From the NCBI RefSeq assembly GCF_003933245.1, contig NZ_QUSX01000001.1, forward strand, positions 868,001 to 932,000: a stretch of 64,000 nucleotides of DNA. Reading direction: 5' to 3'. Under the pieces are notes generated by a model. That model saw only the letters and a program-made list of their open reading frames with translations, did no database searches and was not told where the DNA came from. Positions 33,556-42,607 of this stretch are shown here, piece by piece; position 1 is the stretch's first letter, and each line of letters begins with the position of its first letter. The position numbers and the translations under genes were made by a program. The stretch comes from Maribacter algicola. GTDB lineage: Bacteria > Bacteroidota > Bacteroidia > Flavobacteriales > Flavobacteriaceae.

Positions 33556-36500
33556 TTTCTTTTTTAGGGCATACAAACATATTAGAAAACATAGGGCAAT
33601 CAGTGTCTTTCTGCTTCTTCTTGTAATTGCAGGTCTGGTATTTTGTACTACGAAAGTTAATTTCAAGGACGATATCACTGCCCTAATACCCTCCAATCCC
33701 GAGTCAAGGCGCATTCAGAAAGTACTGAAATCAATTGCCTTTACGGATAAAATCATCGTAAACATTGAAAAGGGAGACACTGCTTCCGTGGTAGTGCTCA
33801 CCAAGTATGCATCTGATTTTGTGGACAGTCTTCAAAATGGGTATTCAGAATATGTAAAGAACATTCAAGGTAAGGTAGACGATGACCAGGTCTTGAATAC
33901 ACTGGATATGGTATATGACAATCTGCCCTTTTTTTTGAACGAAACCGATTATAAGGAAATCGAAGGGAAGCTATCAAGGGATAGTATCCAACTTCAAATG
34001 GAACAAAACTACCGTAGCTTGGTGTCCCCCTCTGGAATCATCACCAAAAAAACTATCATAAAGGACCCCTTGGGACTCTCCTTTATTGCTCTTAAAAAAC
34101 TTCAAAAAATAGGGGTTGCCGAAGATTTTATCCTAAAAAACGGCTTTTTGTTGAACAAGGAGGAAACCAATATCCTACTTTTCATCACCCCTACATATCC
34201 CTCAAGTGCCACTGTGGAAAACAGACCGTTGGCCGATGGACTTTATGAAATCCAGCGAAAACTGAACGACGCGTATGGCGACAAAGTGGATGTTTCCTTT
34301 TTTGGTGCCGCTTTGGTAGCCGTGGCCAATGCCCAACAAGTAAAGAACGATATTATTTTTACAGTAAGCATTGCCATGGTGGTGCTACTTGTACTTCTTA
34401 TGGTCTTCTATAGACGGGTTACCCTTCCTTTCATACTGTTTGCCCCTACCCTTTTTGGGGCACTTTTGGCTTTGGCCCTTTTGGCTATTTCCCGTGAATC
34501 CCTTTCCGCCGTATCCTTGGGTATAGGAGCCATACTATTGGGGGTCACCCTGGATTATGCCCTGCATATATTAACCCACATAAGAAAAGGGGAGGAACTG
34601 CAACTCATGTACCGTGAAGTGGCCCCTTCCATTTTAATGAGCAGTCTAACAACGGCTTCGGCCTTTTTATGCCTATTGTTTTTGGAATCCCAAGCCTTAC
34701 AGGATTTGGGGGTTTTTGCTTCAGTGAGTGTGGTTGGTGCGGCGGTCTTTTCGCTTTTATTCATTCCTCAGGTATACGCGTTTGAAGGAATTAAAACGGG
34801 AAGTCCCGGCGTTCTGGAGAAAGTGGCCGCGTTCGAATTCCACAAAAACACATGGGCGATCGGCATCATTGTCGTAGGGCTTATCATTAGTGTTTTTTTC
34901 TATGACAAGGTTCGTTTTGACCAGGACATCGCCAAACTGAATTTTGAATCGGAAGTATTGAAAAAGGCCCAAAAAAAGTTGGAGTCACTTACTGATTTGG
35001 AGTCAAAGTCCGTATATCTATCCACCTACGGAGCAGATTGGGAGAAGGTTCTACAAGAAAACGATACTATCTATGACGAGTTGCAGCAGCTTAAAAAAGA
35101 GCAAAGCATCATCAATTTCACCTCGGTATCCAGTCTAGTGAAATCCAATAGTACCCAAAAAGATAAAATAGCCCAATGGCAAGACTTTTGGTCCCAAACC
35201 AGAAACGACTCCTTACGGAAAAATATAAATTCTAGTGCCGAAGGCTTGGGTTTCAAGGCAGGCACCTTTCAAAATTTTTATACTTGGCTCAATGGCGATT
35301 TTAAACCCATGCAAGTAACTGATTTCAAAGACTTCCCTGCCTTGAATATCAATGATTACATTGTCTCCGATAGCTCCGGAACAACGGCCACATCCTTGAT
35401 CAAGCTGAATGAAGAACAATATCCCATAATCAAGGAACATTTCTCCCAGAATCAAAATACACTCCTGATCAACAGAAAGGAAGTGAACGAGTCCTTTCTG
35501 GGAACTCTAAAAGAGGATTTTAATCGCTTGCTTTGGTTGTCCCTCATAACCGTGGTCATTATTTTGGCCTTATTTTACAGAAGCCTTTCCTTGACCTTGG
35601 TAACGGCCATTCCCATTTTTCTAACCTGGTTCTTGACGGTGGGCATTATGGGTCTTTTGGGCATTGAATTCAACATATTCAATATTATCATTTGTAGTTT
35701 TATTTTTGGTTTGGGAGTGGATTACAGCATTTTTGTTACCAATGGGTTGCTTACGGAACATCGAACGGGTATCCAATGCCTTCCAACGCATAAAACCTCC
35801 ATAATTCTTTCGGTAATCACTACCATTGCCAGTGTAGGTGTCATGATTTTCGCCAAACATCCGGCCCTATATGCAATTTCCCGGGTGTCCTTGATCGGGA
35901 TTTTCTCTGCGGCCTTCGTCGCCTTTACCATACAACCTATTTTGTTTCGGCTTTTTATTGGCAATCGAAATAAGCGACCGATTTCTCTACGGTATTTCAT
36001 CCATTCCGTAGGTTCCTTTTTATATTTCGGGTTGGGCGGAATACTCTTTTCCAAATATGCCTGGGTCGTCACCCTTTTCAATCCCAATCGGGCTAAAAAA
36101 CAAAATCTTGAGTTTCACAAGGCGGTTTCCAAATTGATGAAATCTGTTTTATATACCAACCCTTTCGTTAAAAAGCAGGTATTGAATCCTTCAAAGGAAA
36201 CTTTTGAAAAACCGGCCATGTTGATTGCCAACCATACCTCATTTTTGGATATTTTGTGCATTGGCATGCTGCATCCCAAAATTATCTTTCTAGTAAATGA
36301 TTGGGTCTATAACTCCCCTATTTTTGGGAAGGCCGCAAAACTGGCAGGGGCCTATCCGGTCTCAGGAGGTGTAGAAAACGGGGAAGAATATTTGGCCAAA
36401 AAGCTGAAACAAGGATTTTCCATCATCGCCTTCCCAGAGGGTACACGTTCCACAACCAATAAAATCAACAGGTTTCATAAAGGTGCCTTCTACTTGGCCG

Positions 36501-37231
36501 AAAAATTCCAGTTGGACATCCTACCTATATTGATCCATGGTAATTCCGAAGTGCTGCCCAAAGGCAGTTTTGTAATCAGGGATGGCAGTATTACCGTGAA
36601 AATCATGCCAAGAATACCCTTTGGGGATACCCGATTTGGGGAAAATTATTCCCAACAGGCGAAAAAGGTTGGCGCGCAATTTAGAATAGAATTCCAAAAA
36701 CTACGGGATGATATAGAAACCAAAGATTACTGGAACAAAACCCTTTTAGAGAATTTCAGGTTTAAAGGAGATACTCTTTTCAATCGGGTGAAAATGGATG
36801 TAGAACAAAACAGTGCAACGCATCATGAATTGCTAAAGTTAGTTCCTTCAAAAACAAGCATCGTCCATCTATCAAAAGACGCGGGGCTATTGGATCTGCT
36901 ATTATCCCTGGATTCAATAGATCGAAAAATGCACACATATTTGGAAGACAACGAAGCTTTAACCGCTTTGGAGCAGAATTTTCTTTTTCGGCATTATGCC
37001 AAGATTACATGCTATACCTCAATGGACGATGCGCTTTCAAATACCGCGGATATACTGCTTATTAATTTGGATGGCCTATCATTTTCCTCAATAGAAATAA
37101 GGAGCTTTAAAACCATCATTCTGTTAAAAAAAGGCAGTTTATTGGATTACAGGGAAGTTTTGTCCTCAGATTTCCTGGTTAAAGCGCAAAATGATAATTT
37201 TATTGTACTCAAAAAAAGTCCATCAAATTGA
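33548..37231 (+). CDS. MMPL/RND-family exporter fused to a PlsC-type acyltransferase
   Basis: A 1227-residue inner-membrane protein. The first ~840 residues form an MMPL/RND exporter: an N-terminal anchor, a periplasmic loop, a membrane block with GIGAILLGVTLDYALHIL, a second periplasmic loop, and a second block with FGLGVDYSIFVTNGLL. Residues about 870-1080 form a PlsC/LPLAT acyltransferase with NHTSFLD (895-901) and FPEGTRS (962-968). The last ~140 residues match nothing I can name. The MMPL part is the ApeM-like pigment exporter by analogy; the acyltransferase could acylate the cargo or a lipid anchor. The ATG overlaps the GT2 gene, and its stop overlaps the next gene (TTGA). Confidence 0.9.
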   Translation: MGDFFFRAYKHIRKHRAISVFLLLLVIAGLVFCTTKVNFKDDITALIPSNPESRRIQKVLKSIAFTDKIIVNIEKGDTASVVVLTKYASDFVDSLQNGYSEYVKNIQGKVDDDQVLNTLDMVYDNLPFFLNETDYKEIEGKLSRDSIQLQMEQNYRSLVSPSGIITKKTIIKDPLGLSFIALKKLQKIGVAEDFILKNGFLLNKEETNILLFITPTYPSSATVENRPLADGLYEIQRKLNDAYGDKVDVSFFGAALVAVANAQQVKNDIIFTVSIAMVVLLVLLMVFYRRVTLPFILFAPTLFGALLALALLAISRESLSAVSLGIGAILLGVTLDYALHILTHIRKGEELQLMYREVAPSILMSSLTTASAFLCLLFLESQALQDLGVFASVSVVGAAVFSLLFIPQVYAFEGIKTGSPGVLEKVAAFEFHKNTWAIGIIVVGLIISVFFYDKVRFDQDIAKLNFESEVLKKAQKKLESLTDLESKSVYLSTYGADWEKVLQENDTIYDELQQLKKEQSIINFTSVSSLVKSNSTQKDKIAQWQDFWSQTRNDSLRKNINSSAEGLGFKAGTFQNFYTWLNGDFKPMQVTDFKDFPALNINDYIVSDSSGTTATSLIKLNEEQYPIIKEHFSQNQNTLLINRKEVNESFLGTLKEDFNRLLWLSLITVVIILALFYRSLSLTLVTAIPIFLTWFLTVGIMGLLGIEFNIFNIIICSFIFGLGVDYSIFVTNGLLTEHRTGIQCLPTHKTSIILSVITTIASVGVMIFAKHPALYAISRVSLIGIFSAAFVAFTIQPILFRLFIGNRNKRPISLRYFIHSVGSFLYFGLGGILFSKYAWVVTLFNPNRAKKQNLEFHKAVSKLMKSVLYTNPFVKKQVLNPSKETFEKPAMLIANHTSFLDILCIGMLHPKIIFLVNDWVYNSPIFGKAAKLAGAYPVSGGVENGEEYLAKKLKQGFSIIAFPEGTRSTTNKINRFHKGAFYLAEKFQLDILPILIHGNSEVLPKGSFVIRDGSITVKIMPRIPFGDTRFGENYSQQAKKVGAQFRIEFQKLRDDIETKDYWNKTLLENFRFKGDTLFNRVKMDVEQNSATHHELLKLVPSKTSIVHLSKDAGLLDLLLSLDSIDRKMHTYLEDNEALTALEQNFLFRHYAKITCYTSMDDALSNTADILLINLDGLSFSSIEIRSFKTIILLKKGSLLDYREVLSSDFLVKAQNDNFIVLKKSPSN

Positions 37232-38778
37232 AAGAGCATTACGATGTCATCATTATTGGCAGTGGTATGGGAGGCTTGGTAGCTGCCAATATCATGGCCC
37301 GGGAAGGCCGTAGTGTCTGTGTTTTGGAAAAAAACAATCAATTTGGAGGCAACCTGCAGACCTTTGTTAGGGACCGGACCATTTTTGACACTGGCGTACA
37401 TTATATAGGAGGATTGGCACCCGGACAAAACCTGTATCGTTATTTTGATTATTTGGGCATCCTGGACGGTCTACATCTAAGAAAAATGAACCAGGACGGC
37501 TTTGACATCATCACTTTTGACAATGACGACACCGCTTATCCTCATGCCCAGGGCTACGATAATTTTACTGCCCAATTGGTAAAAAAGTTTCCGGAGGAAA
37601 AAAAGGCCATAGAAAGTTATTGCGAAAAACTTCAAGAAATTTGTAACAAGTTTCCTTTATATAATTTGGAAGAGGGTAAGCCCTATGGCAACGATGCTGA
37701 AATATTTCAACAAACCGCAAAGGACTATATTGAAAGTATTACAGCGAATGAGAAGTTGAGGGCGGTTTTGGCGGGGTCCAACCTTTTATATGCAGGTGAT
37801 CCGGATAAAACGCCCCTGTATGTTCATGCCCTATCCATTAATTCATACATAGAAAGTGCCTATCGCTGTGCGGATGGCGGTAGCCAGATCACTAAATTGC
37901 TGATCAGAAGACTTAAGGAAAATGGAGGTGAGGCTTACAAACATAGTGAGGTTACGGAGATAACCTGCAATGACAAGAAACTGGAATCGGTAACCCTTAA
38001 GAACGGCAGTAAAGTGTACGGGAATATCTTCATTTCCAACATAGAACCGAAACATACCCTACAGATGATCGGGGAGGAACATTTTAGGAAATCGTACACA
38101 AGCCGTATTCAAGATATGGAAAGCATCATATCTGCCTTTAGCATCCATATTGTCCTTAAGCCCAAAACGTTCAAATACCTGAACAAAAACTATTATCATT
38201 TTAAGGATTATAGAAAAATTTGGGAGGCCCATAAATACACTGAACATACTTGGCCCGAGACCTACATGGTTTCCATGGGTGTGCGTAAGCACCAAGATGA
38301 ATGGGGTGAGCAACTTACGGCCATCACCTATATGAGGTATGAAGAGGTAAAGGAATGGGAAGACACTTTTAATACGGTAGCCCAAAAAAATGACCGTGGA
38401 AAGGCCTACGAAGCATTCAAAAAATATAAGTCGGAAATCTTCCTAAAAGAATTGGAAAAAAAGTTCCCTAATATAAGGGAGTGTATTCAATCCGTGTATG
38501 CATCAACACCCTTGTCCTATCGGGATTATATAGGTAATCATCAAGGTTCCATGTATGGCTACGTAAAGGACGTAAACGATCCACTAAAGTCTTTTATTTC
38601 GCCCCGTACAAAAATTGAAAACCTCTATTTGACAGGTCAAAGCTTGAATATGCACGGCATTCTAGGAGTAACCATCAGCGGGGTGGTTACCTGTTCCGAA
38701 ATCTTGGGCGGATCCTATTTGATTAACAAGATTACCGACGAAATTTCCAATAAGACCAACAAAAAAATGACTGTCTAA
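37228..38778 (+). CDS. CrtI/retinol-saturase-like FAD oxidoreductase
   Basis: A 516-residue flavoprotein of the phytoene dehydrogenase/all-trans-retinol 13,14-reductase family. The dinucleotide site is VIIIGSGMGGLVAANIMAREG (10-30); GVHYIGG and the C-terminal LYLTGQSLNMHGILGVTISG complete the FAD fold. Enzymes of this family add or remove hydrogen on polyene chains, so it may desaturate, saturate or isomerise the flexirubin polyene. The start is TTG 37228, overlapping the previous stop; the first ATG would delete the FAD loop. Its stop shares a base with the next ATG (TAATG). Confidence 0.9.
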   Translation: MKEHYDVIIIGSGMGGLVAANIMAREGRSVCVLEKNNQFGGNLQTFVRDRTIFDTGVHYIGGLAPGQNLYRYFDYLGILDGLHLRKMNQDGFDIITFDNDDTAYPHAQGYDNFTAQLVKKFPEEKKAIESYCEKLQEICNKFPLYNLEEGKPYGNDAEIFQQTAKDYIESITANEKLRAVLAGSNLLYAGDPDKTPLYVHALSINSYIESAYRCADGGSQITKLLIRRLKENGGEAYKHSEVTEITCNDKKLESVTLKNGSKVYGNIFISNIEPKHTLQMIGEEHFRKSYTSRIQDMESIISAFSIHIVLKPKTFKYLNKNYYHFKDYRKIWEAHKYTEHTWPETYMVSMGVRKHQDEWGEQLTAITYMRYEEVKEWEDTFNTVAQKNDRGKAYEAFKKYKSEIFLKELEKKFPNIRECIQSVYASTPLSYRDYIGNHQGSMYGYVKDVNDPLKSFISPRTKIENLYLTGQSLNMHGILGVTISGVVTCSEILGGSYLINKITDEISNKTNKKMTV

Positions 38779-39653
38779 TGGGTACGTTTAAAACAACTCC
38801 AATTACCGTATTGGAAACCATTTCTAAGGAAGATTTTATCCGAAATTATTACAAGCCCCAGAAACCTGTGTTGTTGAAAGGCCTGACCAAAGATTGGCCC
38901 GCCTATGAAAAATGGTCCTTGGATTATATTCAAGGGAAGGCGGGCGACCAAATCGTGCCTTTGTACAACAACGAACCGGCCAAGGACAAACAAAGTGTGT
39001 ATGCGCCCGTGGAGGAAATGAAATTGGCGGAGTATATCGAAATACTGAAAACCAAGCCTACTGACCTTCGTATATTCTTTTATGAAATATTGAAGAAAAT
39101 GCCCGATTTAGTAAACGACTTCGAATATCCGGACATAGGTCTGAAATTCTTCAAAAAATTGCCCGCACTCTTTTTTGGCGGTGGAGAATCCAAGGTTTTT
39201 ATGCATTATGATATAGACTTGCCGGATAGTATGCATTTTCATTTTGACGGTCATAAACACGTGACACTCTTCTCACCGGAACAGACTAAATACCTATATA
39301 GGGTTCCCTACTCCATTCATAATCTGGAATCCATAGATATGGACGATCCCGATTTTGAGAAGTATCCTGCCCTACAATATGCTGAAGGTATAACGGCGAA
39401 TATGGAACATGGAGACGCCCTTTTTATGCCCAGTGGTTATTGGCACTATATCAAGTATCTAGACGGAGGTTTTTCCATGACCTTACGTGCGCTTCCCAGA
39501 AGACCCTTAAAATTCGCCAATATGCTCTATAATGTGTTGATCATGAGAAATATTGACAATTTCACCAGAAAACACTGGGGTCAAAAATGGTTGGATTACA
39601 AGGATAGAAAGGCCATAGAAAAAACGCATAAGAACATCCTTAATCTTACCTAA
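38778..39653 (+). CDS. Cupin-8/JmjC-like Fe(II) oxygenase family protein
   Basis: A 291-residue cupin_8/JmjC-fold protein. It has the family N terminus (FIRNYYKPQKPVLLKGL) and likely Fe(II) ligands His143 and Asp145 in FMHYDIDLPDS, with distal His223 in PSGYWHYIKYLDGG. GHKHVTLFSPEQ is the core strand. Such enzymes hydroxylate proteins or small molecules using 2-oxoglutarate; here ring or chain hydroxylation of the pigment is possible but unproven. It is coupled by a 1-base overlap to the CrtI-like gene and directly abuts the C45 gene. Confidence 0.88.
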   Translation: MGTFKTTPITVLETISKEDFIRNYYKPQKPVLLKGLTKDWPAYEKWSLDYIQGKAGDQIVPLYNNEPAKDKQSVYAPVEEMKLAEYIEILKTKPTDLRIFFYEILKKMPDLVNDFEYPDIGLKFFKKLPALFFGGGESKVFMHYDIDLPDSMHFHFDGHKHVTLFSPEQTKYLYRVPYSIHNLESIDMDDPDFEKYPALQYAEGITANMEHGDALFMPSGYWHYIKYLDGGFSMTLRALPRRPLKFANMLYNVLIMRNIDNFTRKHWGQKWLDYKDRKAIEKTHKNILNLT

Positions 39654-41315
39654 TTGGGAAAACTAAAAATACTATACCGTGCAATTATCCTGATGCTATG
39701 TATAGGTGTTCTTTCCTCTTGTGGGGTTAGGAAATCCTTACTGGAAAAACCGGACATTGCCGCCTACAAAACTCAAATTCCCGAGCGAAAAAAAATCAAT
39801 GATTCCACCTATAGCATAGTCGATAATTTTCTTCGAAAGAATAAACAAGGGCTCTGGGAACTCCACGTGAGTGGAAATCCTTTGGAATTGGGTTTAAAAA
39901 CGGGAAGCCTTACCCAGGAATTGTTTAACGAACAGGAGAACATTTTCGTAAAGAAGATAGATGAATTGGTACCCTCCAAGGGTTATCAGAATTTGCTGAG
40001 AAAATTCTTGGCTTGGTTCAACCGTAAAATGTACCTCAATATTGATTCGCAATTTAAAGCGGAACTTTATGGGGTCTCCCAATACGCCTCCCCAGACTAT
40101 GATTATATCGCCAAACCCTATCAGCGCGTCATGTATTTCCATGGGGCTCACGACATAGGCCATGCACTACAGGATTTGGCTTTGGTTGGCTGTTCCTCTT
40201 TCGCAGCCTGGGGCAACAAAACAGAGGATGGAAAATTAGTGATCGGCAGGAATTTTGATTTTTATGCAGGTGACGAATTCGCCAAGAACAAAATAATTGC
40301 CTTTGTAGAACCAGAAAAGGGACACAAATTCATGTCGGTTACTTGGGGTGGAATGATCGGGGTGGTCTCTGGGATGAACGATCAGGGACTTACCGTAACC
40401 ATCAACGCCGGAAAGTCCCAATTTCCTTTGATTGCCAAGACTCCGGTTTCCTTGGTCACCCGGGAAATTTTGCAATATGCCTCAACCATTGACGAGGCCA
40501 TTGCCATTGCCAAAAAGAGAGAGGTCTTTGTGTCGGAATCGATATTTGTAGGTAGTGCCAAGGATAAAAAAGCGGCTATTATTGAAGTTTCTCCCCGTAA
40601 TTTTGGAGTCTATGAAGTGGAAAACAACAATCAATTGATATGTGCAAACCACTTCCAAAGTGCTGCCTATGCCAATGATAAAAAAAATCAGAAACATATT
40701 TTGGAAAGCCATTCCCAATACCGATACGAACGCATGGAAGAGATGTTGGAAGAAACACCCAAAGTAAGTCCTACCAAAGTGGTTTCCATTTTAAGGGATA
40801 AACAGGGTTTGGACGAAAAGCAAATAGGGTATGGAAATGAAAAGGCATTGAATCAATTGTTGGCCCACCATGGTATTGTTTTTCAACCCGAAGATTTAAT
40901 GGTCTGGGTGTCCAGCAATCCGTATCAATTGGGTGAATTTGTAGCATATGATTTAAACGAGGTTTTTAACCTTCCCAAGGTAACGAATCGGCCTATCGCG
41001 CAGACCGACCTGAATATCCCTAAAGACCCTTTTTTACAAAGTGAGGCCTACAAGGATTATGAGCGGTACAGAATGTTGAGGGATGAAATAGAAGATGCCA
41101 TTTCTGAAAAAGCCCATATAGATCAATCCCGGTTAGAAAATCTGGTTGCACTTAACCCTAATTTTTGGGAAGGGTATTTTTTGGCAGGTTTATACAATTA
41201 CAACATGGGATATGATTATGTCGCCAAGAAATATTTTGAAAAGGCACTGAAAAAGGAAATTACTACGGTTCCGGATCGGGAAAATGTGGAAAAGTATCTA
41301 CGTAAACTGCGATAG
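39654..41315 (+). CDS. C45-type autoproteolytic acyltransferase/hydrolase, lipoprotein
   Basis: A 553-residue predicted lipoprotein (signal ending LSSC, cysteine at position 23). Its core matches the peptidase C45/acyl-CoA:6-aminopenicillanic acid acyltransferase-like family: Cys180 in LALVGCSSFAAWG would become the N-terminal nucleophile after self-cleavage, with GRNFDFYAGDEF and GGMIGVVSGMNDQGLTVTINAG following. The last ~120 residues are helical, with a TPR-like ending. It is the last gene of the operon and, lying outside the inner membrane, could carry out a final acyl transfer or hydrolysis on the pigment. The start is TTG 39654, right after the preceding stop. Confidence 0.88.
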   Translation: MGKLKILYRAIILMLCIGVLSSCGVRKSLLEKPDIAAYKTQIPERKKINDSTYSIVDNFLRKNKQGLWELHVSGNPLELGLKTGSLTQELFNEQENIFVKKIDELVPSKGYQNLLRKFLAWFNRKMYLNIDSQFKAELYGVSQYASPDYDYIAKPYQRVMYFHGAHDIGHALQDLALVGCSSFAAWGNKTEDGKLVIGRNFDFYAGDEFAKNKIIAFVEPEKGHKFMSVTWGGMIGVVSGMNDQGLTVTINAGKSQFPLIAKTPVSLVTREILQYASTIDEAIAIAKKREVFVSESIFVGSAKDKKAAIIEVSPRNFGVYEVENNNQLICANHFQSAAYANDKKNQKHILESHSQYRYERMEEMLEETPKVSPTKVVSILRDKQGLDEKQIGYGNEKALNQLLAHHGIVFQPEDLMVWVSSNPYQLGEFVAYDLNEVFNLPKVTNRPIAQTDLNIPKDPFLQSEAYKDYERYRMLRDEIEDAISEKAHIDQSRLENLVALNPNFWEGYFLAGLYNYNMGYDYVAKKYFEKALKKEITTVPDRENVEKYLRKLR

Positions 41316-41332
41316 CAAAACTTCCTATTACT

Positions 41333-41367
41333 AAAAAAGCCCCAAAACCTTAGAGGTTTTAGGGCCT
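41333..41367 (-). terminator. Rho-independent terminator of ssb
   Basis: On the minus strand GGCCCTAAAACCTC folds back on AGGTTTTGGGGC with a short loop and is followed by six T residues (complement of 41333-41338). It lies just downstream of the ssb stop. On the plus strand no T-tract follows, so it is not a good terminator for the pigment operon. Confidence 0.75.
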
Positions 41368-41386
41368 ATATGAGGACTCTTTTGTC

Positions 41387-41719
41387 TTATTTCCCCAACA
41401 TCAATAATTCATTGCACCTGATTTCCGTGATGTACCTGTTATCTCCCTCCTTGGTCTCGTAGGAGCGATGGGTCAGTTTACCTTCTACGGCCACCTGCTT
41501 TCCTTTGGTCAAATAATTTTCTACAATTTCTGCTGTCTTGCCCCAGGCGACAATATTATGCCATTGCGTATCATCCACTTTTTCACCCTTGGCATTTTTG
41601 TAGCTTTCGGTCGTGGCCAATGAAAATTTGGCCAATTTGGTACCATTCTCCATGGTTACGATTTCTGGGTCCTGACCCAAATTACCAATCAACTGTACTT
41701 TGTTTTTTAGTGCGTTCAT
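41387..41719 (-). CDS. ssb: Single-stranded DNA-binding protein, short form
   Basis: A 110-residue SSB consisting of the OB fold only: NKVQLIGNLGQDPEI, KFSLATTESYKN, TQWHNIVAWGKTAEIVENYL and KQVAVEGKLTHRSYE. The usual Gly/Gln-rich linker and acidic C-terminal tip (DDLPF-like) are missing; the protein ends EIRCNELLMLGK. It binds single-stranded DNA in the cytoplasm, but should not recruit partners through the acidic tip. Probably a second SSB, besides a main copy elsewhere (inference). A TAAGTTTG promoter element lies upstream and a terminator follows. Confidence 0.93.
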   Translation of the reverse strand: MNALKNKVQLIGNLGQDPEIVTMENGTKLAKFSLATTESYKNAKGEKVDDTQWHNIVAWGKTAEIVENYLTKGKQVAVEGKLTHRSYETKEGDNRYITEIRCNELLMLGK

Positions 41720-41777
41720 AATTTTAAATTTTTACGTTAAACAGTTAATACTATCAAGCCTCCTTGACTTGACGGTA

Positions 41778-41785
41778 CAAACTTA
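41778..41785 (-). promoter_or_regulatory. Candidate -7 promoter element of ssb
   Basis: On the minus strand TAAGTTTG perfectly matches TAnnTTTG, about 59 bases before the ssb ATG. A -33 TTG is not clear at the expected distance. The surrounding 41720-41907 stretch is very AT-rich with no other supported feature. Confidence 0.4.
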
Positions 41786-41907
41786 TTTCCGCTCCAAACT
41801 TTTACTCGGTTTAAAAACATTTATTTTCGATTGTAATCATTTACAGTCGTTTGTCAACTTTTATAAATTTGAATATCAATATTTTATTTATAATATTAAA
41901 ATTGAAT

Positions 41908-42201
41908 TTATTTTCTAGGAATAGATGACTTCTGGGCATCCCTTAAAAACGACCTACCGCCCCTAAAGGAGAAATAGGCAATGATCCAACCAACAAATTG
42001 CCAAAACCAATCTTGGTGCATCTCATGTCTCAATTCAGCTTTAGGTTCGAGCAATAAATAAGGGGTCCTTTTTACCAATGGAATAAAATCCGGCATAAAG
42101 TAAACCCCGATTGTAATACTTAAGAAGATAAAAAACACCCCAAGTATTCTCTCTAAAATTTTGCGGCTTATTGACACTTTAATAAAAGTATCTATTTTCA
42201 A
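41908..42201 (-). CDS. Small membrane protein of unknown function
   Basis: A 97-residue protein with two predicted membrane segments, about 19-36 (LGVFFIFLSITIGVYF) and 66-80 (FWQFVGWIIAYFSF), and a basic C terminus (FLRDAQKSSIPRK). I recognise no family. The start would be TTG 42201, since the next ATG removes the first helix; the weak start and AT-rich surroundings make this a moderate call. It lies alone between ssb and the divergent acetyltransferase gene. Confidence 0.5.
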   Translation of the reverse strand: MKIDTFIKVSISRKILERILGVFFIFLSITIGVYFMPDFIPLVKRTPYLLLEPKAELRHEMHQDWFWQFVGWIIAYFSFRGGRSFLRDAQKSSIPRK

Positions 42202-42307
42202 TCATTCAATAAAAAAATGTAGCTGCCTGCCCTATAATAGTGATAGATATCCTATTAAAGATTAAATCCTTTTTCCTATCTTAAAAGCTTTAAATAGCGC
42301 ACTCCCT

Positions 42308-42601
42308 ATGGATTTAAATGTGACCGACAATCCCGATAAAAAAAGATACGAGGCTGCCATCGAGGGCCACACGGCCTTCATTGAATATATCAAGACCAAG
42401 GAGAAAATCTTCCTGACCCATACGGAGGTGCCTGTTGCACTGGAGGGTAAGGGAATCGGTTCGGCACTGGTACTGCAGGTTTTTGAGGATATAGAGAAGT
42501 TGGGACTTACTCTAGTACCCCTTTGTCCCTTTGTAGCCATGTACTTAAAAAAGCATCCGGAGTGGCGAAGGTTGGTAATGAAGGGCATCAATATAGCATA
42601 A
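42308..42601 (+). CDS. YjdJ-like GNAT N-acetyltransferase
   Basis: A 97-residue minimal GNAT protein of the YjdJ/Acetyltransf_CG family. It has the N-terminal strands TAFIEYIKTKEKIFLTHTEVP and the acetyl-CoA loop ALEGKGIGSALVLQVFEDI, followed by LVPLCPFVAMYLKKHPEW, the family signature. Activity and substrate are not known. It lies 6 bases before a YjdI-type iron-sulfur gene, the same pairing as yjdJ-yjdI in Escherichia coli. Confidence 0.92.
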   Translation: MDLNVTDNPDKKRYEAAIEGHTAFIEYIKTKEKIFLTHTEVPVALEGKGIGSALVLQVFEDIEKLGLTLVPLCPFVAMYLKKHPEWRRLVMKGINIA

Positions 42602-42607
42602 AGAACT

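Noticed and set aside
41333-41367. Terminator of the pigment operon on the plus strand
   Set aside because: The T-tract is only on the minus-strand side, so the hairpin serves ssb.
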